64,000 bases of DNA. Source: Aquihabitans sp. G128. Its GTDB lineage: Bacteria; Actinomycetota; Acidimicrobiia; Acidimicrobiales; Iamiaceae. Where the stretch lies: NCBI RefSeq assembly GCF_019048865.1, contig NZ_CP077604.1, positions 4,464,001 through 4,528,000 on the forward strand, written 5' to 3'. Position 1 is the first letter of the stretch, and each line of letters begins with the position of its first letter. Positions 56,330 to 64,000 of this stretch are shown one piece after another. Both the position numbers and the translations under genes were made by a program. The notes under the pieces are model-generated. The model saw nothing but the letters and a program-made list of their open reading frames with translations. It was not told the origin of the DNA and did not search any database.

Positions 56330-58135
56330 CTACGTCGCCACCCAGAGGCCGAGGAGCGAGTGGCCGGTGGCCAGGCCCGGGCTGGGCTGGCGGGCGGCGT
56401 CCTTCGTGGTGGCGGGCCCGGGCTTCGACGGGTCGTCCCCGGGAAGGGGCGGGCCCATGATCCCGTGGACGTCGGCGGCGGTGGCGATGCCCCACGGCAC
56501 GTCCCACAGCCACACGTCGAAGACCTGCTCCGCCATGCGCTTGACCAGCTTCTGGTAGATCGCCTCCCGCTTCTTCGGGTCGCCCTCGCTGCGACCGTCC
56601 TCGAGGGCCTGGTTCACCACCGGGTCGTCGAAGCCGGCCAGGTTCACCGGGTTGGCCGTCTGGGTGCCGGGCAGGCCGCCGGCGAACCACACCTTCAGCT
56701 CGTCGGGGTCGCCGCCCGGGTAGTTGCGGAACAGGCCGGCCTGGTAGCTCTTGCCCAGCGCGGCGTTGATGGCGGCGGTCTGGTCGAGCTGCTTGATGGT
56801 GACCTTGATGTCCACCTTCTCGAGCTGCTGGCGGAGGTACTCGACGAAGCGCACGGAGGCGGCGTCGGAGCCGGTGATGAAGCTGAGCGTCGACGAGCCG
56901 CCGTCGGCCACGTAGTCGGCCACCAGCTCCTTCGCCGCCTTCGGGTCGTACTTCGGGAGCCCGGGGTCCTCGACGTAGCCCAGCGAGCCGGGCGGGATCG
57001 GCCCGTCGGCCACCGTGGCGTAGCCGTCGTTCTGGAACTGGTTGGCCGCCTTGCGGTCGATGGCCTGCATGACGGCCTTGCGCATGCGCACGTCGTCGAA
57101 CGGCGGCTTGGTGTTGTTGAGCTGGATGAAGCTGATCTCCGCCTTCTCCGAGGACACCAGCAGGTTGAGCTTGCCGGCGTCGCGCTCCTTGCGCAGGGTG
57201 CCGCCGATCAGCTGCGAGTTGGAGGTGTGCATGATGTTCACCTCGCCGCTGCGGATGGCGTTGGTGAGGATCTGGGCGTCGGGGATCGGCTTGAACTCGA
57301 TGGCGTCGGCGTAGGGGTACGGCTTGCCGTCGGGCGCCGTCTGCCAGTACTTCGGGTTGCGCTTGGCCTTGAGGCTGGTGCCGGGCTTCCAGCTCTCGAG
57401 CTCGAAGGGGCCCGTCCCGATGAGCTTGCTGTGGCACGTGTCGGGGTCGTCCAGCTGGGCCTGGGCCAGGATCCCCATGCGGGACGAGGCGTAGAGCTGG
57501 GCCGGGAAGGCCGCCCACGGGCGGGACGTGGTGACCTTCACGGTTAGGTCGTCGACCACGTCGACGCTGGCGACGTCGTGGAGCAGGAACGAGAAGAGCA
57601 GCGAGTGCCGGGCCGGGTACGTGCCGCGGTAGGCGTCGAGGTTGTTCTTCACCACGGTGGCGTCGAGCTTCGAGCCGTCGTGGAACGTGATGCCCGAGCG
57701 CAGCCCGATGGTCCACACCGTGTGGTCGTCGTTCGAGGTGACCGACTTGGCGAGGTAGGGCACGTAGTCGCCCTCGGCGTTCGGGACGGTGAGGGTGTCG
57801 TACACGGCGCGCACCACCAGCATCCCGGAGATGGCCAGCTGGGCCTCCGGCAGGCAGAAGCCGCCGTTGGACTCGCCCTCGATGCCGTAGGTGAGGGTGC
57901 CGCCCCGCACCGGCTTGCCGGCCTTCGCCAGGCCGGACTCGCCGTCCTCGGCCGTCAGGTGCTGGGCGGCCAGGCCGGTGGCCCCGGATGCCTTCGTGGC
58001 GCCGCCCCCGGACTTCTCCCCGCCGCACGCCGCGAGCGACGCGGCGAGGACCAGGGCGACCACGGCGGCTCGCCGCACCCCGGTGGCTCGGCGCCCGCGG
58101 GCGCTCCCATCGGTGAACCCGAGCGAGTGCGCCAC
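56330..58135 (-). CDS. ABC transporter substrate-binding lipoprotein, family 5
   Basis: 601 residues. AAVVALVLAASLAACGGEKS is a lipoprotein signal (LAAC) at about residue 37. The mature protein has PVRGGTLTYGIEGESNGGFC, YVPYLAKSVTSNDDHTVWTI, LRSGITFHDGSKLDATVVKN, GTGPFELESWKPGTSLKAKR and VRMRKAVMQAIDRKAANQFQ, the family-5 (oligopeptide, nickel or opine binding) pattern. No permease or ATPase genes lie next to it, so it is an orphan or served by a distant transporter. GTG start at 58135. Confidence 0.92.
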   Translation of the reverse strand: MAHSLGFTDGSARGRRATGVRRAAVVALVLAASLAACGGEKSGGGATKASGATGLAAQHLTAEDGESGLAKAGKPVRGGTLTYGIEGESNGGFCLPEAQLAISGMLVVRAVYDTLTVPNAEGDYVPYLAKSVTSNDDHTVWTIGLRSGITFHDGSKLDATVVKNNLDAYRGTYPARHSLLFSFLLHDVASVDVVDDLTVKVTTSRPWAAFPAQLYASSRMGILAQAQLDDPDTCHSKLIGTGPFELESWKPGTSLKAKRNPKYWQTAPDGKPYPYADAIEFKPIPDAQILTNAIRSGEVNIMHTSNSQLIGGTLRKERDAGKLNLLVSSEKAEISFIQLNNTKPPFDDVRMRKAVMQAIDRKAANQFQNDGYATVADGPIPPGSLGYVEDPGLPKYDPKAAKELVADYVADGGSSTLSFITGSDAASVRFVEYLRQQLEKVDIKVTIKQLDQTAAINAALGKSYQAGLFRNYPGGDPDELKVWFAGGLPGTQTANPVNLAGFDDPVVNQALEDGRSEGDPKKREAIYQKLVKRMAEQVFDVWLWDVPWGIATAADVHGIMGPPLPGDDPSKPGPATTKDAARQPSPGLATGHSLLGLWVAT

Positions 58136-58263
58136 GAATCGTCCCCTTCGCGTCTGGTTCCGCCCACCGACAGCCGGCAGCGGTCGTTCACCTCGGGCTG
58201 CTGTTCCCCTGAGCCCAGGCGCTGCGAACCTACCAGCGTCAGGCGACGAGCGTCAACGATCGT

Positions 58264-59505
58264 TCACTTCTGGTCGCCGAGGATCCAGGCCTCGGCGGCC
58301 CCGGCCAGCTCGTCGGCGGCCCAGCGGCGGCGGCTGCCCCGGGCGGCGCCGTTCACCAGCGGGAACGCGGTGCGCACCAGCAGCCGCACCTCGACCGGCG
58401 CCAGGTCGGGGCGCAGCTCGGTGGCCACCGCCGCCCACCCGTCGCGGATGGCGCGGGCCCGGCGCTCGATGCGGGGCCGCTCGGCGTCGGGCAGCGACAA
58501 GCCCTCGCGCTCGGTGACGGTGATGAGCGCCGTGCTCTCGAGGGCCACGGTGGCGTAGGAGCGGGCCAGCCGGCCCAGCGCGTCGGCGGCTGACCCCGAC
58601 TCGCGCAGGGCCTCGTCGACGCCCACCGCCACCCGCTGGCCGGCCTCCTCGAAGGCGTCCACCAGGATGTCGGCCTTGCTGTCGTACTGGCGGTAGATCG
58701 CCGGGCCGGAGGTGCCGGCCGCCTCGCCGATCTCGTCCATGCCCACCCCGCCGAAGCCCCGGTGCTCGAACAGGTCGAGCGCGGCGCGCAGGATCTCCTG
58801 GCGCCGCGACCGGGGCACCGACCACGCCCGCTCCGGCTCGGGGGTCGCGGCCCGCACGGGCGCGGCGATCACCGCCATCGCCGAGTCGGCCAGCAGCGCG
58901 GTGAGGGGCGCCTCGGCCAGGTCCCGGCGGGCCAGGGCGGCGGCGTTGACCGCGCCGATCACCGCGTCCTGCCGCAGCCCGGCCCGCGCGCCGTCGACGT
59001 CCGGGTGGGCGTGGCCCATGGCGGCCTGCCACCGCCGCCGGATGGCCCGCTCGGCGGGCACGAACGGGGCGGCCGCCTCGGCGCCCAGGGCCGGCCGCTC
59101 GCGCAGGTAGGTCCCCAGCAGCGCCGGCTGGCCGAGCACCGCGCCGATGGTGGCCACCACCGCCCGGTGCAGGTGGCCGTCGCGGTCGTCCCGCTCGCGG
59201 CCCGCCTCGCCGCCGCCGTCGTCGTCAGCTCCGTCGTCGTCGAACGCCTGGCGGGTGACCTCGTCGACCAGCGCCACGGACTGCTCGATGATGGTGGCGA
59301 GCAGCGCGTCCTTGCTCCGGAAGTGCCGGTAGATCGCCGGCCCGGTGACGCCGACCGCGGCGCCGATCTCGTCGATGCCCACCGCCCCGAACCCGTTGCG
59401 GGCGAAGAGCTCCGCCGCTGCGTCGACGATCTGCGCCTTGCGGTCCCGCGGCCGCCGCGTCGGTGCCACGACGCCCCCGCTGCCACCTCCGTCGACCGAC
59501 CCCAT
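58264..59505 (-). CDS. Fusion of two TetR-type regulators
   Basis: 413 residues with two complete TetR HTH units: first at 20-65 (QIVDAAAELFARNGFGAVGI, GVTGPAIYRHFRSKDALLAT), second at 235-280 (EILRAALDLFEHRGFGGVGM, GTSGPAIYRQYDSKADILVD), each followed by a helical ligand-type domain. One polypeptide therefore has two DNA-binding units and may bind as a pseudo-dimer. An acidic linker (DDDGADDDGGGE) lies after the first HTH. It lies between the substrate-binding protein gene and the fused acyl-CoA dehydrogenase, a possible target. ATG start at 59505. Confidence 0.88.
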   Translation of the reverse strand: MGSVDGGGSGGVVAPTRRPRDRKAQIVDAAAELFARNGFGAVGIDEIGAAVGVTGPAIYRHFRSKDALLATIIEQSVALVDEVTRQAFDDDGADDDGGGEAGRERDDRDGHLHRAVVATIGAVLGQPALLGTYLRERPALGAEAAAPFVPAERAIRRRWQAAMGHAHPDVDGARAGLRQDAVIGAVNAAALARRDLAEAPLTALLADSAMAVIAAPVRAATPEPERAWSVPRSRRQEILRAALDLFEHRGFGGVGMDEIGEAAGTSGPAIYRQYDSKADILVDAFEEAGQRVAVGVDEALRESGSAADALGRLARSYATVALESTALITVTEREGLSLPDAERPRIERRARAIRDGWAAVATELRPDLAPVEVRLLVRTAFPLVNGAARGSRRRWAADELAGAAEAWILGDQK

Positions 59506-59551
59506 CCCCGCAGCCTCGCGGATCGAGCCCCACCCCGACCCCGACCCCGAC

Positions 59552-59594
59552 GTTGTCGCACTTCTGCACGCTCTCGGTGCAGAAGTGCAACAAC
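59552..59594. repeat. Inverted repeat with 17-bp arms downstream of fused acyl-CoA dehydrogenase
   Basis: GTTGTCGCACTTCTGCA (59552-59568) and TGCAGAAGTGCAACAAC (59578-59594) pair with a single mismatch around a 9-nt loop. It lies 50 bp beyond the dehydrogenase stop and 47 bp before the TetR-fusion start. It shares GTCGCACTT with the hairpins at 61.9 kb. Confidence 0.75.
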
Positions 59595-59643
59595 TCCTCG
59601 GTCTCGGTCTCGGTCGGGTGCCGGGCCCGGGCGGGCGGGACGA

Positions 59644-61795
59644 CTACTTGATGAGGGGGTCGCGGGGGAGGCCGAGGATGCGCTCGCCGATCTGGTTGCG
59701 CTTGATCTCGGAGGTGCCGCCGGCGATCGACATGCCGCGGTGCATGAGCACGAGGCTGTTGCCGATGAAGGCGTCGCCTTCCATGAAGGCGGCGTCGGGG
59801 CCGTTGAGCTCGGTGAGGATGGCGGCGGCGTCGTGGCCGATCTCGGAGAGGACGAGCTTGGTCATGGCGCCCTCGGGGCCGGGCTCGGAGCCGGCGACGG
59901 CACGGTTGGCGGCGCGCAGGTTGAGCAGCCCCATGGCCTGGTGGTCGGCGATGTAGCGGCCGATGCGGGCCGCACCGCCCGACAGGCGCTCGGGGTGGGC
60001 GTCGAACGGGGCCACCAGCGCGGCGCCCGGGTACGACATGCCGCCCCCGCCGCCGCCGATGCTCACGCTCTCGTTGCCCAGGGTGGCCCGCGCCACCGTC
60101 CAGCCCCCGTCGACCGGACCGACGACGTCGTCGTCCGGGACGAACACGTCGTCGAAGAAGACCTCGTTGAACTCCGAGCCGCCGTTGGTCATCTTCAGGG
60201 GGCGGACCTCGACGCCCTTGGCGTGCATGTCGATCACCATGGTGGTGATGCCCTGGTGCTTGGGCACGTCCGGGTTGGTGCGCACGGTGGCGAAGCCCAT
60301 CCCGGCCACGTGGGCGCCGGAGGTCCAGACCTTCTGGCCGTTCACCAGCCAGCCGCCGTCGACCCGCGTGGCCTTGGTCTTGACGCCGGCGGCGTCCGAG
60401 CCGGCGTCGGGCTCGCTGAAGAGCTGGCACCAGATGACGTCCTGGTTCAGCGCCGGGCCCACCCAGCGCTCGGCCTGGTCGGGCGTGGCGTACTGGATGA
60501 GCGTGAGGATGTTCCAGGCGGTGATGCCGTAGCCGGGGCGCTTCACGCCGGCCCGCTCGAACTCCTGCTCGATCACCAGCTGCTCGACGGCGCCGGCAGC
60601 GCGGCCGTAGGGCTTGGGCCAGTGCGGCATCACGTAGCCGGTCTCGATGAGCTTGGTGCGCTGGTCCTCCGCCGACAGGTCCTTGATGCTCTCGGCGAAG
60701 GCCCGCACCTCGTCGCGGATGGGCTCGGCCTCGGGCGGCAGCTCAACCTGCTTGCCGCGGGTGACGCCGCGGCGGGTGAGGTCGACCAGGTCGGCGGCGG
60801 CCTCGTCGGCGTGCAGGAAGGTGAGCAGGGTGGTGGCCCGGCGCATGTACAGGTGGGCGTCGTGCTCCCACGTGATGGCGATGCCGCCGTGCACCTGGGT
60901 GTTGAGGTTGGCGCACAGGTCGGCCGCTGGAGCGGCGAGGGTGGCGGCCACCGCCGCGGTGTAGGTGAGCTGGTCGCCGCCGGTGGAGGCGGCCTTGGCG
61001 GCGTCCCACACGGCGGAGGTGGCCAGCTCGGTGGCCACGACCATGTTGGCGCAGTGGTGCTTGACCGCCTGGTACATGGCGATCACCCGGCCGAACTGCA
61101 CCCGCTCCTTGGCGTAGGCGGCGGCCATGTCGGTGCACTCGCGGGCCAGGCCCACGGCCTCGGCCGACAGGACCACGCGGGTCAGGTCGACGAGGGCCTG
61201 GCCGGCGCCGGCGATGACCGTGGCCGGCGCCCCGTCGAGCGTGACCCGGGCCGAGCGGCGGGTGGGATCGAGGTTGGGCGGGACCTCCACGGTGACGCCG
61301 TCGCCGGCGCGCACCACGGCGACGTCGTCGCCCACCCGCACGAGCAGCACCTGGGCCAGCCCGCCGCCGAGCACCACGCCGGCCGAGCCGGACGCCCTGC
61401 CGCCGTCGACCGCCACCGCGCCGTCGAGCGCCACGGCACCGGTGAGCGACCCGTCGGCCAGGCCGGGGAGCAGCTCGCCCTGCAGTGCGTCGTCGGCGGT
61501 GGCGGCCAGCACGGCGCTGGCGATCACCGTGGGCACGAAGGGCCCGGGGGCCACGGCGCGGCCCAGCTCCTCGACCACCACGACGAGCTCCTCGAGCCCG
61601 TAGCCCGACCCGCCGTGGGCCTCGGGCAGGTGGATGCCGAGCATCCCCAGCTCGGCCAGCTCGCCCCACAGCGCGGGCAGCTCCTCGGTGGGCGCCTCGA
61701 GCAGGGCGCGCCGCGCCGCGGGCGTCGCGCTTCTGCACGAGGTCGGACACCGTGCTGGCCAGGGCGCGGTGGTCATCGGTGATGGCGATCGACAT
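59644..61795 (-). CDS. Fused acyl-CoA dehydrogenase (two ACAD units), one frameshift
   Basis: About 717 residues. The N-terminal unit is SIAITDDHRALASTVSDLVQ, LAELGMLGIHLPEAHGGSGY, EAVGLARECTDMAAAYAKER and HGGIAITWEHDAHLYMRRAT; the second starts near residue 350 (EPIRDEVRAFAESIKDLSAE), with WCQLFSEPDAGSDAAGVKTK, GWLVNGQKVWTSGAHVAGMG and GTSEIKRNQIGERILGLPRD. Its length and double layout resemble mycobacterial FadE34-type steroid side-chain enzymes. Near 61725-61735 the frame shifts; loss of a GC pair or one extra base explains it. ATG 61795 follows GAGGAACC. Confidence 0.86.
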
Positions 61796-61891
61796 GGGGT
61801 GCGGTTCCTCGTTCGGGTGCGGGGACCGCGGTTCTACCTGCTCCCGCCCACTCGCGCTCGCTGATCGCATCTCCCGGACCCACGATCACCC

Positions 61892-61940
61892 GAACTCGTC
61901 GCACTTGTCGACCGTGGCGTCGTCCAACTGCGACAAGTTC
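61892..61940. repeat. Nested inverted repeat, copy 1 of a tandem pair
   Basis: GAACTCGTCGCA (61892-61903) pairs with TGCGACAAGTTC (61929-61940) except for one position. Inside, TTG-T-CGAC and GTCG-TC-CAA form a second stem around CGTGGC. The right arm, read in reverse, starts CGAACTTGT like the hairpins at 52.3 kb. Confidence 0.75.
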
Positions 61941-61986
61941 GTGGTGGTCGCGGGCAGCGGGCCGACGGGGTCGCGGCCCACCCCTC

Positions 61987-62035
61987 GAACTCGTCGCAGC
62001 TGTCGACCGTGGCGTCGACCAACTGCGACAAGTTC
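61987..62035. repeat. Nested inverted repeat, copy 2 of a tandem pair
   Basis: GAACTCGTCGCAG (61987-61999) and CTGCGACAAGTTC (62023-62035) pair with one mismatch; the inner arms are now perfect (GTCGAC-CGTGGC-GTCGAC). Compared with copy 1, paired positions changed on both sides, consistent with selection on structure. Confidence 0.75.
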
Positions 62036-62040
62036 GTGGT

Positions 62041-62075
62041 GGTCGGTCGTGGTCGGTCGTGGTCGGTCGTGGTCG
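62041..62075 (+). repeat. 10-bp tandem repeat GGTCGGTCGT, three and a half copies
   Basis: Three exact units followed by GGTCG, directly after the second hairpin and 41 bp before the oxidoreductase start. It could be a slippage-prone spacer or binding array. Confidence 0.7.
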
Positions 62076-62101
62076 GGCGAGCGGGCCGGCGGGGTGGGGC
62101 C

Positions 62102-62107
62102 TACGTT
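62102..62107 (+). promoter_or_regulatory. TACGTT, putative -10 of the oxidoreductase gene
   Basis: Fourteen nt before the ATG; no ribosome site is present. Lacks the GGG of the other elements, so lower confidence. Confidence 0.3.
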
Positions 62108-62115
62108 GGGCCGCG

Positions 62116-64000
62116 ATGGGCACCCACCACCGGACCTGTCCGCTGTGCGAGGCCATGTGCGGGCTGGAGATCGAGACCGAGGGCCTGCAGGTGACGCGGG
62201 TGCGCGGCGACCGGGCCGACGTGTGGAGCAAGGGCTTCCTGTGCCCGAAGGGGGCGTCGATCGGCCAGCTGCACCACGACCCCGACCGGCTGCGCGAACC
62301 GATGGTGCGCGACGGCGACGGGTGGCGGGAGGTGACCTGGGACGAGGCCTTCGCCCGCTGCGAGGAGCTGCTGCGCCCGGTGGTGGCCGAGCACGGCATC
62401 GGTGCGGTCACCGCCTACCTGGGCAACCCGAACGTGCACAACTACTCCCTCAGCCGGTTCTCCGGCGCGGTCCCCGGCTTCGGCGGGATCCCGGTCCTGT
62501 GGTCGGCGGGCACGGTCGACCAGTGGCCGAAGAACCTGGTGTGCGCCCAGCTGTTCGGCGGGGCGTGGAAGATCCCGATCGCCGACGTGGCCAACACCGA
62601 CCTGCTGGTGGTGATGGGCGCCAACCCGCAGGCGTCGAACGGGTCGCTGCTCTCGTACCCGGACCTGATCGGCGAGGTCACCCGCATCCGCGAGCGGGGC
62701 GGCCGGACGATCGTGGTCGACCCCCGCCGCACCGGCACCGCCGAGAAGGCCGACGAGTGGCTGCCCATCGTGCCGGGCACCGACGCCGCCCTGCTCCTCG
62801 CCGTGGTCTCGGTGCTCGACGACGAGGGGCTGGTGCGCCTCGGCCCGGTGGCGGGCCGCGTGCTGGGGGTCGACGAGGTGCTCGCTGCGGCCCGGGACTT
62901 CCCGCCCGAGGCGGTGGCCGTCTGGTGCGGGATCGACGCCGAGCGCATCCGCGGGCTCGCCCGTGAGCTGGCCGGCACCGAGCGGGCGGTGATCTACGGG
63001 CGCATCGGCCTGTGCAACCAGGAGTTCGGCACGCTCGCCACGTGGCTGGTGTCGGTGGTCAACGTGCTCACCGGGCACTTCGACGCCGAGGGCGGCGAGC
63101 GCTTCCCCCGCCCGGCCATCGCCACCATGTCCTCGACGGCCCGGCGCCGGGGCCCGATCACCACCGGGAGGTGGCGGACGCGGGTGCGCGGTGCGCCCGA
63201 GGTGATGGGCCAGGCACCGCTGTCGTGCCTGGCGGAGGAGATCGACACGCCGGGCGAGGGCCAGATCAAGGCGCTGATCACCATCGCCGGCAACCCCGCC
63301 CTGTCGGCCCCCGACGCCGGGCGGCTCGACGCCGCGCTGCCCCTGCTCGACGCCATGATCAGCATCGACAACTACCTCAACGAGACGTCGCGCCACGCCC
63401 ACGTGATCCTCCCGGGCCTCTCGCCCCTGGAGCAGCCCCACTGCGACGAGGAGCTGTGGGCCTACGCCCTGCGCGGCGTGGCCCGCTGGTCGCCGGCGAT
63501 CTTCGACGCCGACGACCGACCCGAGGAGTGGGAGATCGCGCTGCGGCTGGGCGCCATCCTCGGGGGCACGCCGGCGGCAGAGGTCGACGTCGACGCCCTC
63601 GACGACCTGTGGTTCGCCGCCCGCGCCGCTCGCCACGGCGTGGACCCTGCGAGCGTCGACCACGAAGGTCGGCGAGGCCCCGATCGCATCGCCGACCTCA
63701 CGTTGCGCACCGGGCCCTGGGGCGAGGGCTACGGCGCCCGCCCCGACGGGCTCACCCTCGAGCGGCTCAAGGACCACCCCCACGGCATCGACCACGGCCC
63801 CTCGACCTCGGCCATCGACGACGTCCTGCGCACCACCTCGGGCGATATCGAGCTGGCCCACCCGGTCTTCCTCGACGACCTCGCCCGCCTGCAGCAGCGC
63901 ATGGGCGAGCCCCGCCCGCCGCTGGTGCTCATCGGACGCCGCCACGTCCGGTCCAACAACTCGTGGATGCACAACCTCCCCGGCCTCATGCGGGGCCGGG
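62116..64000 (+). CDS. Molybdopterin-dependent oxidoreductase (3' end cut by window edge)
   Basis: At least 628 residues of a DMSO-reductase-family enzyme. The N-terminal 4Fe-4S site is TCPLCEAMCGLEIE followed by KGFLCPKG (four Cys). The molybdopterin domains include VVMGANPQASNGSLLSYPDL, GGRTIVVDPRRTGTAEKADE, WLPIVPGTDAALLLAVVSVL and ALITIAGNPALSAPDAGRLD; SIDNYLNETSRHAHVILPGL follows. The molybdenum ligand residue cannot be named with certainty. Similar proteins are formate dehydrogenase- or nitrate reductase-like. It is cytoplasmic, as no Tat signal precedes the cluster. Runs off the right edge. Confidence 0.9.
   Translation, partial: MGTHHRTCPLCEAMCGLEIETEGLQVTRVRGDRADVWSKGFLCPKGASIGQLHHDPDRLREPMVRDGDGWREVTWDEAFARCEELLRPVVAEHGIGAVTAYLGNPNVHNYSLSRFSGAVPGFGGIPVLWSAGTVDQWPKNLVCAQLFGGAWKIPIADVANTDLLVVMGANPQASNGSLLSYPDLIGEVTRIRERGGRTIVVDPRRTGTAEKADEWLPIVPGTDAALLLAVVSVLDDEGLVRLGPVAGRVLGVDEVLAAARDFPPEAVAVWCGIDAERIRGLARELAGTERAVIYGRIGLCNQEFGTLATWLVSVVNVLTGHFDAEGGERFPRPAIATMSSTARRRGPITTGRWRTRVRGAPEVMGQAPLSCLAEEIDTPGEGQIKALITIAGNPALSAPDAGRLDAALPLLDAMISIDNYLNETSRHAHVILPGLSPLEQPHCDEELWAYALRGVARWSPAIFDADDRPEEWEIALRLGAILGGTPAAEVDVDALDDLWFAARAARHGVDPASVDHEGRRGPDRIADLTLRTGPWGEGYGARPDGLTLERLKDHPHGIDHGPSTSAIDDVLRTTSGDIELAHPVFLDDLARLQQRMGEPRPPLVLIGRRHVRSNNSWMHNLPGLMRGR

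Larger units (their letters stand above)
61796..62115. other. 320-bp gene-free divergent region rich in repeats
   Basis: Between the fused acyl-CoA dehydrogenase and the molybdopterin oxidoreductase. It holds two copies of a nested hairpin (61892-61940, 61987-62035), a 10-bp tandem repeat and a possible -10 for the oxidoreductase gene. No open frame of credible codon use is visible. Confidence 0.7.

Noticed and set aside
62041-62075. A small CRISPR-like array
   Set aside because: The 10-bp units are contiguous with no spacers.

Overview
This window is very GC-rich, densely packed chromosomal DNA. Its coding regions are strongly GC-biased at third codon positions. Many genes overlap by ATGA or GTGA, GTG starts are common, and there are several coenzyme-F420/FMN-type luciferase-like monooxygenases, GAF-ANTAR proteins, fused acyl-CoA dehydrogenases and PxRLLDTR-like surface domains. 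Together these point to an actinomycete, most plausibly class Acidimicrobiia (Iamia/Ilumatobacter-like). That placement is inferred from gene content; no rRNA or tRNA gene was seen to confirm it. No CRISPR array, insertion sequence or prophage was found.

Layout: 1-2.8 kb holds a sulfotransferase (cut by the left edge) divergent from two coupled glycosyltransferases. 2.8-8 kb holds a lysine-rich small protein, a formylglycine-type sulfatase, a GH3 glycosidase and a PEP-mutase-family lyase. 8-11.6 kb is a signalling block: an HTH protein coupled to a STAS protein, two GAF-ANTAR regulators, and a divergent pair of PRC-barrel proteins. 11.7-13.6 kb holds a nucleotidyltransferase and an HPr-kinase-like protein, a pair otherwise known from lasso-peptide tailoring. 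13.6-19 kb holds an ABC-2 exporter, katG, an AhpD-like peroxidase and an Rrf2 regulator with clear palindromic sites. 19.1-24.6 kb is a five-gene overlapping operon: three luciferase-like monooxygenases, an acetyltransferase and a sulfotransferase, preceded by a site resembling the IscR type-1 motif. 24.5-30 kb holds glycosidase-like, flavin, lipoprotein and HAD genes.

30-42 kb is rich in stress and partner-switch functions: small acidic proteins, two STAS-type proteins, the large catalase katE, a kaiC-kaiB-PAS/GAF/SpoIIE-phosphatase operon, an alcohol dehydrogenase, an SDR, an RsbW-like anti-sigma kinase and a LuxR-type regulator. The kaiC/kaiB/phosphatase operon, with no kaiA seen, is the most interesting system here. 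It looks like a clock- or timer-like ATPase pair wired to a PP2C phosphatase of the kind that drives sigma-factor partner switching.

42-64 kb holds metabolic and envelope genes: a YbdK-like ligase, an FMN hydroxy-acid oxidase, a CoA-transferase, a secreted PxRLLDTR-like protein, an OafA-like acyltransferase, an FAD hydroxylase, a GGDEF cyclase, acyl-CoA dehydrogenases, a peptide-type substrate-binding lipoprotein, a double-TetR regulator and a molybdopterin oxidoreductase cut by the right edge.

Two global features stand out. First, about a dozen otherwise intact genes carry single frameshifts, half of them an extra base in a G6/G7 run, which suggests sequence error more than gene decay. Second, many genes lacking a Shine-Dalgarno sequence have GGGTAG or GGGTAC 12-14 nt before the start codon, suggesting leaderless transcription. 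Four gene-free stretches carry nested imperfect hairpins that may form a repeat family.
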